Below, piece after piece: positions 1-8,532 of a DNA stretch of 64,000 nt. This stretch comes from Pelagihabitans pacificus (GTDB lineage: Bacteria > Bacteroidota > Bacteroidia > Flavobacteriales > Flavobacteriaceae). The notes under the pieces are model-generated. The model was not told the origin of the DNA. It did no database searches and saw only the letters and a program-made list of their open reading frames with translations. The stretch covers positions 620,001-684,000 of the forward strand of contig NZ_VIKU02000002.1 in assembly GCF_009371985.2 (NCBI RefSeq). The letters run 5' to 3'. Positions within the stretch are counted from its first letter, which is position 1. Each line of letters begins with the position of its first letter. The position numbers and the translations under genes are program-made.

Positions 1-1066
1 TCCATTGGCTATTCTTTAAATGGATACCGGCTTGCATTCCATGGGTGTGGCCCGACAAGGTAAGGGCGATATCGGTTTCCTTCACTACTTCCCCGCTCCA
101 ATGCGAAGGGTCGTGGGAAAGCAGTATTTTAAAGGGGATATCATTGACCGTTTCCAGTGCTTTTTGCAAATCGCCATACTGTTTAAAGGGCGGATGGCCC
201 CAATTTTCCACTCCTACAACAGCGATACTTTCACCGTTAAGCGCTACGACCTTGGCTTCGTTGAGCAGCAGTTTAAACCCGATATCAGCATGGAATTTCT
301 TAATTCCTTCAAAATTGTCCTGTTTTGCCTTTGGGGTTTCCCACTCGCTGTAATCCCCATAGTCGTGATTTCCCAAAACGGAATACTTCCCTTTTTTGGC
401 CGATAGTTTATCGAAGGTCGATTTCCAGCCTCGTACTTCCCATTGAAAATTATTGACCAAGTCCCCCGTAAAAAAAATAAAATCGGGTTCCAGGTGATTG
501 ATCAGTTTAACGGCGCGGTCGAATACATGGTATTTATGGTTGAAGCTTCCCAAATGGGTATCCGAAATCTGAACGATCCGGAGTCCGTCAAAACTATTGG
601 GGAGATTGGAAAATTTGAGTTTCAGATGACGTACCTTAAAGCGGTACCGAGCCATAAAAATGGCATACACGATCACAAAAAAAGGAAGGAATCCGGAAAG
701 AAGCCCTACAATGGGTACGACAATCAACGATTCTTGTTCCGAAAAAGCATAGTTTGAAAAACGCAGAATGGGAATAATCAAAATAAAGATCAATTTCGGT
801 ACAAAGGAAGAAACGGTGAGTCCGTATAAAGAGGATACAAGCAGTTGTTGACGTCTAGGGGGAATGCTGTCAAACCGTATCTTCAATAACAAAATAGCAC
901 CGACAAGTCCGACGGTAAAAAACCAAAAGGCAACGTTAATCGCCAACTTAAGGGAATCGGAGGTAAGAAGTTTGGTAATAGATTGCAACCAATAAAACGC
1001 GATAATGTCGACTAGTAGCACTGCCAAGGCCAAGAGAAGAATGGAAAAAAAAGAATATCGTCTCAT
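1..1066 (-). CDS. Membrane-anchored metallophosphoesterase (C-terminus beyond window edge)
   Basis: Read directly on the minus strand from ATG 1066, open for 355 codons to the window edge. Four hydrophobic segments fill the first 140 residues (about 5-25, 43-61, 84-101, 113-137). A calcineurin-type phosphoesterase domain follows with the metal-binding series SDTHLG (Asp169, His171), GDLV, GNHDYGD, SHDPSHW and GHTHGMQAG. The arrangement matches the YkuE-like family of membrane-bound phosphoesterases; the substrate (often a phospholipid or nucleotide-lipid pyrophosphate) cannot be told. It is the last visible gene of a minus-strand run that starts at 5218 and may share the promoter at 5242-5284, although 108 bp separate it from the preceding gene. 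Confidence 0.85.
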   Translation of the reverse strand, partial: MRRYSFFSILLLALAVLLVDIIAFYWLQSITKLLTSDSLKLAINVAFWFFTVGLVGAILLLKIRFDSIPPRRQQLLVSSLYGLTVSSFVPKLIFILIIPILRFSNYAFSEQESLIVVPIVGLLSGFLPFFVIVYAIFMARYRFKVRHLKLKFSNLPNSFDGLRIVQISDTHLGSFNHKYHVFDRAVKLINHLEPDFIFFTGDLVNNFQWEVRGWKSTFDKLSAKKGKYSVLGNHDYGDYSEWETPKAKQDNFEGIKKFHADIGFKLLLNEAKVVALNGESIAVVGVENWGHPPFKQYGDLQKALETVNDIPFKILLSHDPSHWSGEVVKETDIALTLSGHTHGMQAGIHLKNSQW

Positions 1067-1174
1067 TCGCTATTTCAATTTCAAGCGTAGCTTCCCGACC
1101 GATTGGTAGAAACCTGCACGGGACAACTACCTCCCAGCAGTTCGAAAAGAACTTCTTCGACCTAATCGGAAAGA

Positions 1175-1702
1175 CTAATCTTCGGTCAGTTCTGCAAACA
1201 AAACCATATAATTGTGTCCGGTTTCTTTCGCGCACTTTGGGCAATAGGCATAGTGAACATAATAGTTTTTGGCCTTTTTTTCCTGATTTTCCAAATCGGT
1301 ATCCATCTGTTTCATAAATTTCGGGGCGGCATTGAAGGGCCCGTCAAAAACCCTCGCCCTAAAGGTTCCAGAGAGTTCGGTGTTAATGGCTCCCGGCACT
1401 ATGTCGATTACTGATAGATATATCTCGGATTTGAAGGCATTCGGGTCAATAAAAAGTAATAAAATATCTTCCGGATTCTCCGAAAGTGCCTTGGCATCCT
1501 CGGCCAGTTTCATCATTTTGGTTACCCTGTTCGAGATCATAGCAGGCAGAGGCATGTGAAAAAAAATAGGTATCGTTGCCTTGATGAATTTTTTCCGGTT
1601 CCATTCTACCGTTTTCCCATCCCAACTTTCGGGATGAAAGACCGGACAACAGGTGTCTTTAGTTTGTTTCGCTTGTTTTACTTCCTCCTTTATTAATTCC
1701 AT
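1175..1702 (-). CDS. Uncharacterised 175-aa protein with a C-terminal CPKC motif
   Basis: A well-formed frame on the same strand as its neighbours, without signal peptide or membrane segment. Near the N-terminus it has a cysteine pair in CCPVFHPESWDGK, and near the C-terminus CPKCAKETGHNY, which could be half of a metal site. I do not recognise the family with certainty; the size and the paired cysteine motifs suggest a small metal-dependent protein, but no activity is claimed. It sits 65 bp after the GNAT/YoaP gene in the same direction and probably belongs to the same transcript. Confidence 0.7.
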   Translation of the reverse strand: MELIKEEVKQAKQTKDTCCPVFHPESWDGKTVEWNRKKFIKATIPIFFHMPLPAMISNRVTKMMKLAEDAKALSENPEDILLLFIDPNAFKSEIYLSVIDIVPGAINTELSGTFRARVFDGPFNAAPKFMKQMDTDLENQEKKAKNYYVHYAYCPKCAKETGHNYMVLFAELTED

Positions 1703-1767
1703 CTTTTTTGTTTTAAAAAAGTACTATCTAGTTGTTAATCTAGGATTTCACGACTTATCCCTGATGT

Positions 1768-2538
1768 TTATTTTTTCTGGAGCTGCATTTCCTTTTTCAG
1801 GATATTTCGAAACCGGGTCGCGCTGATGTAATGGTCTTCCAACAATTTTCCTTCGTGCAGAAGACTGAATACCCCATAGCCCGAAGGAGCCCGTTTTGCC
1901 GCTTCCGGGGTTTTGAATTTGGTTACTTTTAGTTCAATCCCTTGTTCCATGGCAACATTCAATATGTCAAAGACCGATTTTTCGTGCCACGGACATTGGT
2001 CGGCATACAGCAAGTGCCAGCCCTGGTACTTTTTTTGTTCCGCAGTCCAGTCCAATAGTATTGGTTCTTGGGCTTGCTTATCCCATTTCTTGGAGAGCAG
2101 TTCAAACCGTCCTCTTTGATCTACTTGGGTAAAACCATTCTTTTCAAAAATCCCTTTGTTGGCAATCCAAGCACCTTTGCTCGACATTACGCATATCCCT
2201 GACATATTCATTGCTTTAGCCTCTTTTTCGGCATCCGTCACCAGAAGGGAGCCTAATCCTTGGTTTCTATCCTTTTTTGAATACACGTACATGCAATGGA
2301 TGAACATAAAATTAGCTGCCTCGACCGGGCGCCAAGCGTACGAGGCCGGAACATATTCTATAAATCCGATCATTTTATCGTCACTATCTTTCAGAATTTT
2401 AATTCGAAGTCCTTCTTTATGGCGCTTCTCGAACCATTTTCGTTTGTTCTCAAAACCGGGATTGGTAATATCTTTGATACAGAACAGTGTTTCCAACTTT
2501 ACATTTTCTGGGGTTACCTCCACTATTTTTAGTTCCAT
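1768..2538 (-). CDS. GNAT N-acetyltransferase with YoaP-like C-terminal domain
   Basis: 256 residues. The N-terminal half is a GNAT fold with the acetyl-CoA binding motif RNQGLGSLLV (about 92-101). The C-terminal part (about 170-250), with ADQCPWHEK and the closing HYISATRFRNIL, resembles the YoaP-like domain that follows GNAT domains in Bacillus YoaP-type acetyltransferases; CPWHEK looks like a thiol motif. The substrate is unknown. The gene follows the FMN-binding lipoprotein by 26 bp and is likely part of the operon driven from 5242-5284. Confidence 0.8.
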   Translation of the reverse strand: MELKIVEVTPENVKLETLFCIKDITNPGFENKRKWFEKRHKEGLRIKILKDSDDKMIGFIEYVPASYAWRPVEAANFMFIHCMYVYSKKDRNQGLGSLLVTDAEKEAKAMNMSGICVMSSKGAWIANKGIFEKNGFTQVDQRGRFELLSKKWDKQAQEPILLDWTAEQKKYQGWHLLYADQCPWHEKSVFDILNVAMEQGIELKVTKFKTPEAAKRAPSGYGVFSLLHEGKLLEDHYISATRFRNILKKEMQLQKK

Positions 2539-2564
2539 GGCATCGATTTTTACATTGATTTGTT

Positions 2565-3236
2565 TTACTCCGTATATTCCTTAAGCCTAAGGAGTCCTTC
2601 ATTCAGTAATTCAACAACCTTATTACCCGTAACCGTGGCACCGGAGATTCCATCAATCGGTTGATTCCCCTTTATGACTTCCCGGCCGCCTTGCTGTAAC
2701 CCGAAAGTGTTCGCTTCAAGACCAATCTTTGCTCCCAAAAATTGCTTTTCAAAACTGCTATTGGTAATTGCTGCGCCATACCCTTCCGATTCGAATTGAT
2801 GGCCAAATTCGATTTTTAGGATTTCCCGCGTATTCTTATCGATTAACACCTTTGCCCAAATAGGTCCTTCATATCCTTTCCCGCCCAAGACCAATATGGT
2901 CTTATCGGTATTTTTGATTTCAAATAGCGGAAATGTATCCGGTGTTTTTGGGCTCATCATCCTTTTGTACAGATTCACGGCCGTCTTGCTATCTACTGTT
3001 TGAACGGTTCCCTTCGCATCAATTTCCTTGAATAGTACTAGTTGCTCGACCCCCGTACCCTCCGAAAGGGTTGTATCGGCAAATTTTATGAGCTCCAGAA
3101 TTTCAGCAGGTACTTGACTCATAACGACTTCCTGAACGGGTTCGTCTGTAACCGGTTTTGCCACTTCCTTATTTTGTTTGCACCCTATACAAAAGAAAGT
3201 GAATGCAACTGACAACCTTAAAATTTTTGATTTCAT
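2565..3236 (-). CDS. FMN-binding domain lipoprotein
   Basis: 223 residues. The signal peptide ends in a lipobox FCIGC, so the mature protein is probably membrane-anchored in the periplasm. The C-terminal half is an FMN-binding domain like that of NqrC/RnfG: it has the motif SGATVTG, in which a threonine of the S(G/A)ATxT pattern carries FMN covalently after attachment by ApbE. It overlaps the GyrI-like gene by 4 bp, so the two are almost certainly co-translated. A role as a periplasmic electron carrier fits a low-oxygen regulon; the partner is not in the window. Confidence 0.85.
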   Translation of the reverse strand: MKSKILRLSVAFTFFCIGCKQNKEVAKPVTDEPVQEVVMSQVPAEILELIKFADTTLSEGTGVEQLVLFKEIDAKGTVQTVDSKTAVNLYKRMMSPKTPDTFPLFEIKNTDKTILVLGGKGYEGPIWAKVLIDKNTREILKIEFGHQFESEGYGAAITNSSFEKQFLGAKIGLEANTFGLQQGGREVIKGNQPIDGISGATVTGNKVVELLNEGLLRLKEYTE

Positions 3237-3793
3237 GATTCAACTTTAATCAGTTCTCTACGATATATAATCTTTTGATTGGGAAGGTCCCAAATTTCGA
3301 GGCCCGGGGAGTCGACCCTATAGCCATTTTGCTCCAAATAGCTATGGAGAGCTGGATATACCTTCATAATTCCTATCAGTATAGAGGGCATTCCCCTATA
3401 CGGAAATTCCGCTGTAAGATAGGACCCTTCGGGATACTGTCTTATCTCGAAATCGTTTTTCAAAACAGCAATCTTCTCAAAATCCGATTCCAAAATACAT
3501 CCCACATCTGCCCGTAATATCTCTTTCTCCGTTGTTTGTGGATTGTCGTAATAGACCCCAAAACCTTTAGTGGTCTCGATTTGATAATCATCCAACAACT
3601 TTTGATAGACCCGATCTGAAACCTCCGCGCTTTGGCCATAATCACCGGTCATTTGTTCATAGACCAAGGTTTCGCCACCAACCTCCTTAATTTCAGGGCT
3701 GATAGCCGTAAGGCCGCCATAATAGGCATACAGGCCGATGAGCACTATTAGAAGCACACCTATGACAACTGTTACTATTTTTAGCACCTTCAT
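3233..3793 (-). CDS. GyrI-like / AraC effector-binding domain protein, membrane-anchored
   Basis: 186 residues. One strong hydrophobic segment (about 5-27) anchors the protein; the rest matches the GyrI-like small-molecule binding fold (QMTGDYGQ near the start of the domain, repeated beta-alpha units, LEIWDLPNQ near the end). Proteins of this kind bind hydrophobic ligands or inhibit enzymes; the ligand is unknown here. The stop overlaps the start of the FMN-binding lipoprotein gene. It lies 34 bp after the SDR gene in the same operon. Confidence 0.75.
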   Translation of the reverse strand: MKVLKIVTVVIGVLLIVLIGLYAYYGGLTAISPEIKEVGGETLVYEQMTGDYGQSAEVSDRVYQKLLDDYQIETTKGFGVYYDNPQTTEKEILRADVGCILESDFEKIAVLKNDFEIRQYPEGSYLTAEFPYRGMPSILIGIMKVYPALHSYLEQNGYRVDSPGLEIWDLPNQKIIYRRELIKVES

Positions 3794-3827
3794 TGCTTAA
3801 AGGAATTTTTAGGTTAATGATAATTCA

Positions 3828-4589
3828 TCAGGCAACGAGCATACCGCCATCTACCACGTGCATACATCCGGTGATATACTTGCTTTCGTCAGAGGCAAGG
3901 AATAAGGCCATATTGGCGATTTCCCTAGAAGACGCGTATCGGCCAAAAGGTACCAGGGCTTCAAATCGCTTCAAGGCCTTATCAGGGTCGTCCGGGGAAA
4001 TGTCCGCTTCGATCCTTCGCATCATGTCATTATCGACCGGACCCGGGTGTATCGTATTTACGCGTATCTTATTTCCCGCAAATTCTTGGGCAGCGGTACG
4101 CATAATACCAATCACTGCATGTTTGCTGGCCACGTAGGGCCCAAGTCCTGAAAAGCCCATCAGGCCGGCTACTGAAGAGGTAATTATAACACTTCCACCT
4201 TCGGACATTTGTGGAATGACGTGTTTGCAGCCCAACCATACTCCTTTTAGGTTTACCGCGATGACTTTATCGAATACCGCATCCGGGTATTCGGCAATAG
4301 GTCTTGAAACACCCTCGATACCGGCGTTATTGAAAAAAACGTCGATTTTATTGTGTACCTGTAACGTCTGTTTCACGTACTTCTCGGTGTCCTCGGGCTT
4401 CGAAACATCTGCCACACAATAGGATAGATCTGGGTGGTTTATCTCGGCAACCCCTTTTTCCAATGCTTCTTTGTTGTAGTCGACGATGACCACTTTGGCA
4501 CCCTCTTCCAAGAACAACTTGGCGGTTGCCAAACCGATACCTCCGGCACCTCCGGTAATGATGGCCACTTTATTTTTTAAGCGTTCCAT
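3828..4589 (-). CDS. Short-chain dehydrogenase/reductase (SDR)
   Basis: 253 residues, the normal SDR length. It carries the dinucleotide-binding motif TGGAGGIG (about 13-20), the NNAG motif (about 90-93), the catalytic serine in ITSSVAG and the YVASK motif with catalytic Tyr and Lys, followed by NTIHPGPV. The enzyme reduces or oxidises an alcohol/carbonyl pair with NAD(P)(H); substrate not predictable. It is separated by only 2 bp from the WG-repeat gene upstream, so both are on one transcript. Confidence 0.9.
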   Translation of the reverse strand: MERLKNKVAIITGGAGGIGLATAKLFLEEGAKVVIVDYNKEALEKGVAEINHPDLSYCVADVSKPEDTEKYVKQTLQVHNKIDVFFNNAGIEGVSRPIAEYPDAVFDKVIAVNLKGVWLGCKHVIPQMSEGGSVIITSSVAGLMGFSGLGPYVASKHAVIGIMRTAAQEFAGNKIRVNTIHPGPVDNDMMRRIEADISPDDPDKALKRFEALVPFGRYASSREIANMALFLASDESKYITGCMHVVDGGMLVA

Positions 4590-4591
4590 AG

Positions 4592-5218
4592 TTAGAGGGT
4601 TAACTTTCTAACTTCCCAACCTTTATCCCTTACATGCACCGCAATCAACCCTTCGGTCAACAGTTTAGCCCCAATGTCAGGTAGTCTGTACCGTTTTGAG
4701 GTCATCTGGATGTTTTGCCTAGGCTCAAAATACTCTTCGATCTTTCCGGAAGTGTGAACGAGGACATCATGGAATTTGAATTCGTAAATTTTTAATTTAA
4801 ACTCGTTCTCGCCCTTTAAGGTTTTATGAAAAAGTACCCCGGTGGCATACCCGTTTTCAAAGGGATATATATTTAAGAACTGGGGCTCTATAACGACCTT
4901 TCCTTCGGTATTTATGAACCCATAAACCGGAACACCCTCCTCGACGATTTTCCTGATCATACAAAGCCCCTCCTTGAACATCGGGTAGCGCACCCCGGTA
5001 ATATCTTCCTGGGAGGTGTCTGCATTCTTGTTCCAATGAAGGTCGTTCCTAAAATCGATCACCAGTTGGCCCTCTTCATCGATGAACCCCCATTGATCGC
5101 CTTGTCGAACTGCCGCCAAACCCTCGCTGAATGGAGCAATTTCGTCTATTCCGTTCAGTGTTTGTGCTCCTAAAATGATAGGCAGTATTCCTAAAACTAA
5201 CAGTGCTAATCGTTTCAT
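4592..5218 (-). CDS. Secreted WG-repeat-containing protein
   Basis: 208 residues from ATG 5218. The ORF is open up to an ATG at 5257, but the promoter -7 element is at 5242-5249 and transcription should start near 5235, so the start at 5218 is the only usable one. A signal peptide ending near LGAQTL is followed by WG repeats (QWGFIDEEGQLVID, VYGFINTEGKVVI), beta-hairpin units typical of Bacteroidetes surface or periplasmic proteins. Function unknown. First gene of a minus-strand operon: SDR, GyrI-like, FMN-binding, GNAT and possibly further. Confidence 0.8.
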   Translation of the reverse strand: MKRLALLVLGILPIILGAQTLNGIDEIAPFSEGLAAVRQGDQWGFIDEEGQLVIDFRNDLHWNKNADTSQEDITGVRYPMFKEGLCMIRKIVEEGVPVYGFINTEGKVVIEPQFLNIYPFENGYATGVLFHKTLKGENEFKLKIYEFKFHDVLVHTSGKIEEYFEPRQNIQMTSKRYRLPDIGAKLLTEGLIAVHVRDKGWEVRKLTL

Positions 5219-5241
5219 AGTAATTGCTTTTGAATTTGATA

Positions 5242-5284
5242 CTAAGGTATTCCCCATTAGGCAACAAAAAAATGACCAAGGTCA
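5242..5284 (-). promoter_or_regulatory. TGAYNNNNRTCA box + N23 + -7 element (operon 5218 downward)
   Basis: The palindrome TGACCAAGGTCA at 5273-5284 is followed on the minus strand after exactly 23 nt by TACCTTAG at 5242-5249 (one mismatch to TANNTTTG). Predicted leader about 18 nt. Divergent from the box at 5306. Confidence 0.8.
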
Positions 5285-5305
5285 TGCGGTCGTCAGTTAA
5301 ATGAC

Positions 5306-5348
5306 TGACTCAAATCATAGGGATCTCAAGTGTACCGGGCTAGCTTTA
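5306..5348 (+). promoter_or_regulatory. TGAYNNNNRTCA box + N23 + -7 element (lipoprotein 5384)
   Basis: TGACTCAAATCA at 5306-5317, then exactly 23 nt, then TAGCTTTA at 5341-5348 (one mismatch to TANNTTTG). The centre lies 33 bp from that of the divergent box at 5273. Confidence 0.78.
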
Positions 5349-5383
5349 TACTACAAAAAAGGTGCACCTAAATTTTGGAAATA

Positions 5384-6016
5384 ATGAAAAAAATAACGCT
5401 GATCCTAGGAATTATATTCATGACGTCCTGTTCCTCTACACGATTCGTGGATAGTTGGAAAAACGAAGAAATCGTTGCCTTTAGGCCCAAAAAATTATTG
5501 GTTATCGGAATGACCGATAATCTTACCGCCCGTAAAATATTCGAGGAGGAGCTCAAAAAGGAATTTACAAAACGCGGTATCAATGCCCACGAAAGTACAA
5601 CGGTATTGGAGGAGTCGTTTACCGATGCCCAAAGAAGCGAGCGGGAGATAGAAATGATGAAAGAAAAACTCGTCGATGAAGGTTTTGACGCAGTCGCTAT
5701 TACAGCGGTCGTCGGCGTGGATGATAAAAGGAATTACCGTTCAGACTATTACACTTTTGGTTATGACTGGTACCGTTTCGGGCGCTATTATTATCGATTT
5801 CAGCGCGTGTATTACACGCCCGGGTATTATAACGATTACAAAGTGTACCATGTTGAGACCTCCATTTACAATATCGAGGAAGATACAGAGAAATCATTGG
5901 TCTGGGTAGGTACCCTGAACATAGTGGACCCATACAGTATTACCGCTACCGTAAACGACTATGTAGCTCGCATAACAAAACAGCTGGAACGCGAAGGGAT
6001 TATTGACCCACTATAA
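5384..6016 (+). CDS. Uncharacterised lipoprotein, paralogue of the 21034-21690 product
   Basis: 210 residues from ATG 5384; the frame could begin at TTG 5375, but ATG gives a standard lipoprotein signal with the lipobox FMTSC. After the cysteine it reads SSTRFVDSWKN, then KKLLVIGMTDN, EEELKKEF and GFDAVAITAVVG; a tyrosine-rich stretch (about 123-152) precedes VYHVETSIYNIE. The second window protein at 21034 shares VD-WKN, LLV-GMT, LKKEF, GFDA/DFDA and HVETS/HAETS blocks, so they are paralogues. Function unknown. Monocistronic between its own promoter (5306-5348) and the terminator at 6024. Confidence 0.8.
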   Translation: MKKITLILGIIFMTSCSSTRFVDSWKNEEIVAFRPKKLLVIGMTDNLTARKIFEEELKKEFTKRGINAHESTTVLEESFTDAQRSEREIEMMKEKLVDEGFDAVAITAVVGVDDKRNYRSDYYTFGYDWYRFGRYYYRFQRVYYTPGYYNDYKVYHVETSIYNIEEDTEKSLVWVGTLNIVDPYSITATVNDYVARITKQLEREGIIDPL

Positions 6017-6023
6017 TTTTCGC

Positions 6024-6073
6024 GCATAACAAAGAGGCCTCTAAAAAGTCTTGTGGAGGCCTCTTTGTTATGC
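6024..6073. terminator. Bidirectional hairpin terminator
   Basis: An 18-bp perfect stem GCATAACAAAGAGGCCTC with its complement at the other end and a 14-nt loop. It lies between the convergent genes ending at 6016 and 6082 and most likely terminates both. Confidence 0.85.
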
Positions 6074-6081
6074 AAAAAGAT

Positions 6082-6534
6082 TCAAAACATTAAATTGGAG
6101 TAAATCATGTTCTTTAAATCTTTGGGAAGTGAATCGCGGATGTCTTCCAATTCCCCCAGCGATACATATTTCCTCAAAAAGATAAAGGTAGAATCGACGT
6201 AGCGCTCGGCCACCTCGTCGCTGTATTCAAAATCGTTCACGGCCGAAGGTCCGTCGTGCGCTCGCACAAGATCGAGGAATTCGGCCATTTTCTTTACCCT
6301 GGGTTTTTTCTTTTTGATGTTCCATCCATTTACATATACCGCTTTCAGGAACATGGGTAATTGGGCGATGAACTGCAATGACTCCTCTGGCGGAATAATA
6401 TCCCGGAGGGCATGTAAGATACTCGTCAGAATTCTTCCGGCCTTGTCACGATCGTTACCAAGGTTCATTTCCTTGGTATAGTCTTTCAGAAAGGTATTCC
6501 CTTCCGTAGCATATTGATTAAAATTTAGTGCCAT
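6082..6534 (-). CDS. DUF2267 family protein
   Basis: 150 residues with the DUF2267 layout: a helical repeat around KAGRILTSILHALRDIIPPEES followed by FIAQLPMFLKAVYVNGW and EFLDLV. The family is small, alpha-helical and often found beside stress proteins; its biochemical role is not established. Start ATG 6534. A weak promoter can be drawn from the box at 6591-6602 read on the minus strand (22 nt, then TAACCTTT at 6561-6568), so this gene may share that box with hpf. Confidence 0.75.
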   Translation of the reverse strand: MALNFNQYATEGNTFLKDYTKEMNLGNDRDKAGRILTSILHALRDIIPPEESLQFIAQLPMFLKAVYVNGWNIKKKKPRVKKMAEFLDLVRAHDGPSAVNDFEYSDEVAERYVDSTFIFLRKYVSLGELEDIRDSLPKDLKNMIYSNLMF

Positions 6535-6590
6535 AATTTCCAGGTTTTAGGGTGAGTGCTAAAGGTTACATTTTAGAATGGAAAAGGAAA

Positions 6591-6633
6591 TGATATATGT
6601 CATTTTATCCCTACCTGTACCCCCCTACTTTTG
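6591..6633 (+). promoter_or_regulatory. TGAYNNNNRTCA box + N23 + -7 element (hpf-usp)
   Basis: TGATATATGTCA at 6591-6602, then exactly 23 nt, then a perfect TACTTTTG at 6626-6633. Leader to ATG 6658 about 19 nt. Confidence 0.85.
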
Positions 6634-6657
6634 AATAGAATCTTAAACCCATAAAAA

Positions 6658-6969
6658 ATGACCATCAACATTCAATATGTTCAAATGCCGACCAGTGAAT
6701 CGCTTAACGGAATCGTAACCCGCAATTTGAAGAAGTTGGGCCATAAATATCAGTTCGTTATCCGTGCGGATGTCTTTTTTAAATTGGAAAACGACCCCCG
6801 TGGAAAAGGCAATATTTGTGAAATACAGCTTAGTGCCCCAGGCCCACGGCTATTCGCAAAATCGGACGAAAATAACTTTGAAAAAGCGGCCGCGGCCACT
6901 ATTGCGGATTTGGAACGACAATTGAAAAAGCGCAAGGGAAAATTCAATGAACACCGTAAAAGCCTCTAG
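6658..6969 (+). CDS. Ribosome hibernation promoting factor, HPF/RaiA family (short form)
   Basis: 103 residues. The fold is recognisable from the opening MTINIQYVQMPTSESL, the central strand ICEIQLSAPGPRLFAKS and the helix FEKAAAATIADLERQLKKRKGK, which is the basic rRNA-contacting helix of the HPF/YfiA family. Members bind the 30S decoding region and put ribosomes into an inactive state during starvation. The short form lacks the C-terminal dimerisation domain of long HPF. The USP gene downstream starts directly after it (ATG 6971). The promoter carries a perfect regulon box. Confidence 0.85.
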   Translation: MTINIQYVQMPTSESLNGIVTRNLKKLGHKYQFVIRADVFFKLENDPRGKGNICEIQLSAPGPRLFAKSDENNFEKAAAATIADLERQLKKRKGKFNEHRKSL

Positions 6970-6970
6970 G

Positions 6971-7792
6971 ATGAAAAAGATTTTGATACCGGTAGATTTT
7001 TCGGAGTATTCGGAGTATGCCCTCGAGGTAGCGGCCACAATCGCCAAAACCACAGGCGCGGAAATAATCGTGTTACATATGATGGGCCTCTCGGAATCGA
7101 TATTTACCAAAGATGAATCGCAGGAATTCATGGAAGCCCAGTATTACATGCGATTGGCAAAAAAGCGATTCGCTTCTTTTCTAAATCACGAATATCTACA
7201 GGGTATCAAGGTTTCCGAAATGGTCCAAAACTATAAAAGATTTGATGAAATCAATACCATCGCCAAGGAGCTCCATATCGACCTTGTCATCATGGGCTCC
7301 CACGGCGTTGGCGGTATGGTCGATATTTTTGTAGGTTCCAATACCGAAAAAGTAGTAAGGACCTCAGAGGTGCCCGTCTTGGTGATTAAAAAACGAATGC
7401 CCGATTTTAAAATAAAACGCATTGTTCTGGCCTGGCACTTTAAAGATGAGAATGTGTTGGTATACCGTAAATTAAGGGACTTCGCAGCAGCGTTTGATGC
7501 CATATTGCATTTGGTCTACATCAACCTACCCGCTGCCCATTTTATGAGTTCGAAACAAATCGAAGATCGGATCGCCCAATTCATGGAGAATACGGGCATT
7601 AAAAAGGAAGTAGCTATTTACAACGATTACAGTGTAGAAGAAGGCCTGCTACAATACGCCCGAAAAATAGAGGCGGACTTGGTGGCGGTACCGACCCATG
7701 GAAGAAAAGGGCTTTCGCATTTCTTGGTCGGCAGCATTGGCGAGGATGTGGCCAACCATGCCCAGTTGCCTGTTCTGACCCTAAAAATGTAA
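6971..7792 (+). CDS. Universal stress protein, tandem UspA domains
   Basis: 273 residues from ATG 6971 (MKKILIPVDFS, the usual family start; an ATG at 6947 inside hpf gives 8 extra residues and is less likely). Two UspA domains: residues 1-145 and about 150-273. The ATP-binding pattern GxxGx9G(S/T/N) is present in the first (GSHGVGGMVDIFVGSN) and also in the second (PTHGRKGLSHFLVGSIG). Having both sites intact sets it apart from the array at 12691-17180, where the second is degenerate. Likely translationally coupled to hpf. Confidence 0.9.
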   Translation: MKKILIPVDFSEYSEYALEVAATIAKTTGAEIIVLHMMGLSESIFTKDESQEFMEAQYYMRLAKKRFASFLNHEYLQGIKVSEMVQNYKRFDEINTIAKELHIDLVIMGSHGVGGMVDIFVGSNTEKVVRTSEVPVLVIKKRMPDFKIKRIVLAWHFKDENVLVYRKLRDFAAAFDAILHLVYINLPAAHFMSSKQIEDRIAQFMENTGIKKEVAIYNDYSVEEGLLQYARKIEADLVAVPTHGRKGLSHFLVGSIGEDVANHAQLPVLTLKM

Positions 7793-7823
7793 TCTGCCGA
7801 GGTACTTCGATACGGACAATTGA

Positions 7824-8522
7824 TCAAAAAATGTTCAGGGCGATCCGTACCATTTCCCCAAAAGTGCGTTCCCGTACATCGGAAGTAGACCGTTCCCCGG
7901 TCACCAGCGAATCCGAAACAGTCAAAATTGTAAGGGCTTTTATGTTATACTTGGCAGCGATGGTATAGAGCCCCGCAGCCTCCATCTCGACACAAAGCAC
8001 CCCAAACCTTGCCCACAGTTTATACTCGTTGGGATCGTCTTCATAAAACTCATCGGAACTAAGCACGTTCCCCGCTTTCACGGGTATGTTATTTTCCTTG
8101 GCATATAACGCCGCTTTCATCAATAACTCAAAATTCGCGGTGGGTGAATAGTCGGCATTGATAAATCTCGAATTATTGATTCCCGAGGTGGTCGAGGCGG
8201 CCATTGCCAATACGATGTCCTTCAGTTTAACGTCTTTTTGATAGGAACCTGCCGTACCCACCCTGATAATTTGTTGTACCCCATAGTCATTGATCAGTTC
8301 ATGGTAGTAGATCATGGCCGAGGGAATACCCATACCACTCCCTTGTACGGATACCCGTTTGCCTTTGTAGGTTCCTGTGTACCCTAACATACCGCGCACG
8401 TCATTATAACAGAAAGCATCTTCCAAAAAGGTTTCGGCAATCCATTTGGCACGCATGGGGTCACCCGGCATCAAAACGGTTTCGGCAATTTCTCCCTTTT
8501 TTGCCTCAATATGTGTACTCAT
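7824..8522 (-). CDS. deoD: Purine-nucleoside phosphorylase, DeoD type
   Basis: 232 residues from ATG 8522 (MSTHIEAKKGEIAETVLMPGD, the family start). Motifs of hexameric bacterial DeoD are present: MPGDPMRAKWIAE, GSGMGIPSA, RVGTAGSY, VEMEAAGLY (ribose binding) and the proton-donating Asp in SDSLVTGE. It cleaves purine (deoxy)nucleosides with phosphate to base and (deoxy)ribose-1-phosphate. It follows deoC by 10 bp; the pair forms a deoxynucleoside salvage route ending in glyceraldehyde-3-phosphate and acetaldehyde. Confidence 0.93.
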   Translation of the reverse strand: MSTHIEAKKGEIAETVLMPGDPMRAKWIAETFLEDAFCYNDVRGMLGYTGTYKGKRVSVQGSGMGIPSAMIYYHELINDYGVQQIIRVGTAGSYQKDVKLKDIVLAMAASTTSGINNSRFINADYSPTANFELLMKAALYAKENNIPVKAGNVLSSDEFYEDDPNEYKLWARFGVLCVEMEAAGLYTIAAKYNIKALTILTVSDSLVTGERSTSDVRERTFGEMVRIALNIF

Positions 8523-8532
8523 ACAAATTCGA

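Noticed and set aside
3818-3830. TGATAATTCATCA near the end of the SDR gene as a box
   Set aside because: It is 13 nt with a 5-nt centre and lies at the 3' end of a gene inside an operon; no -7 element follows at the set distance.
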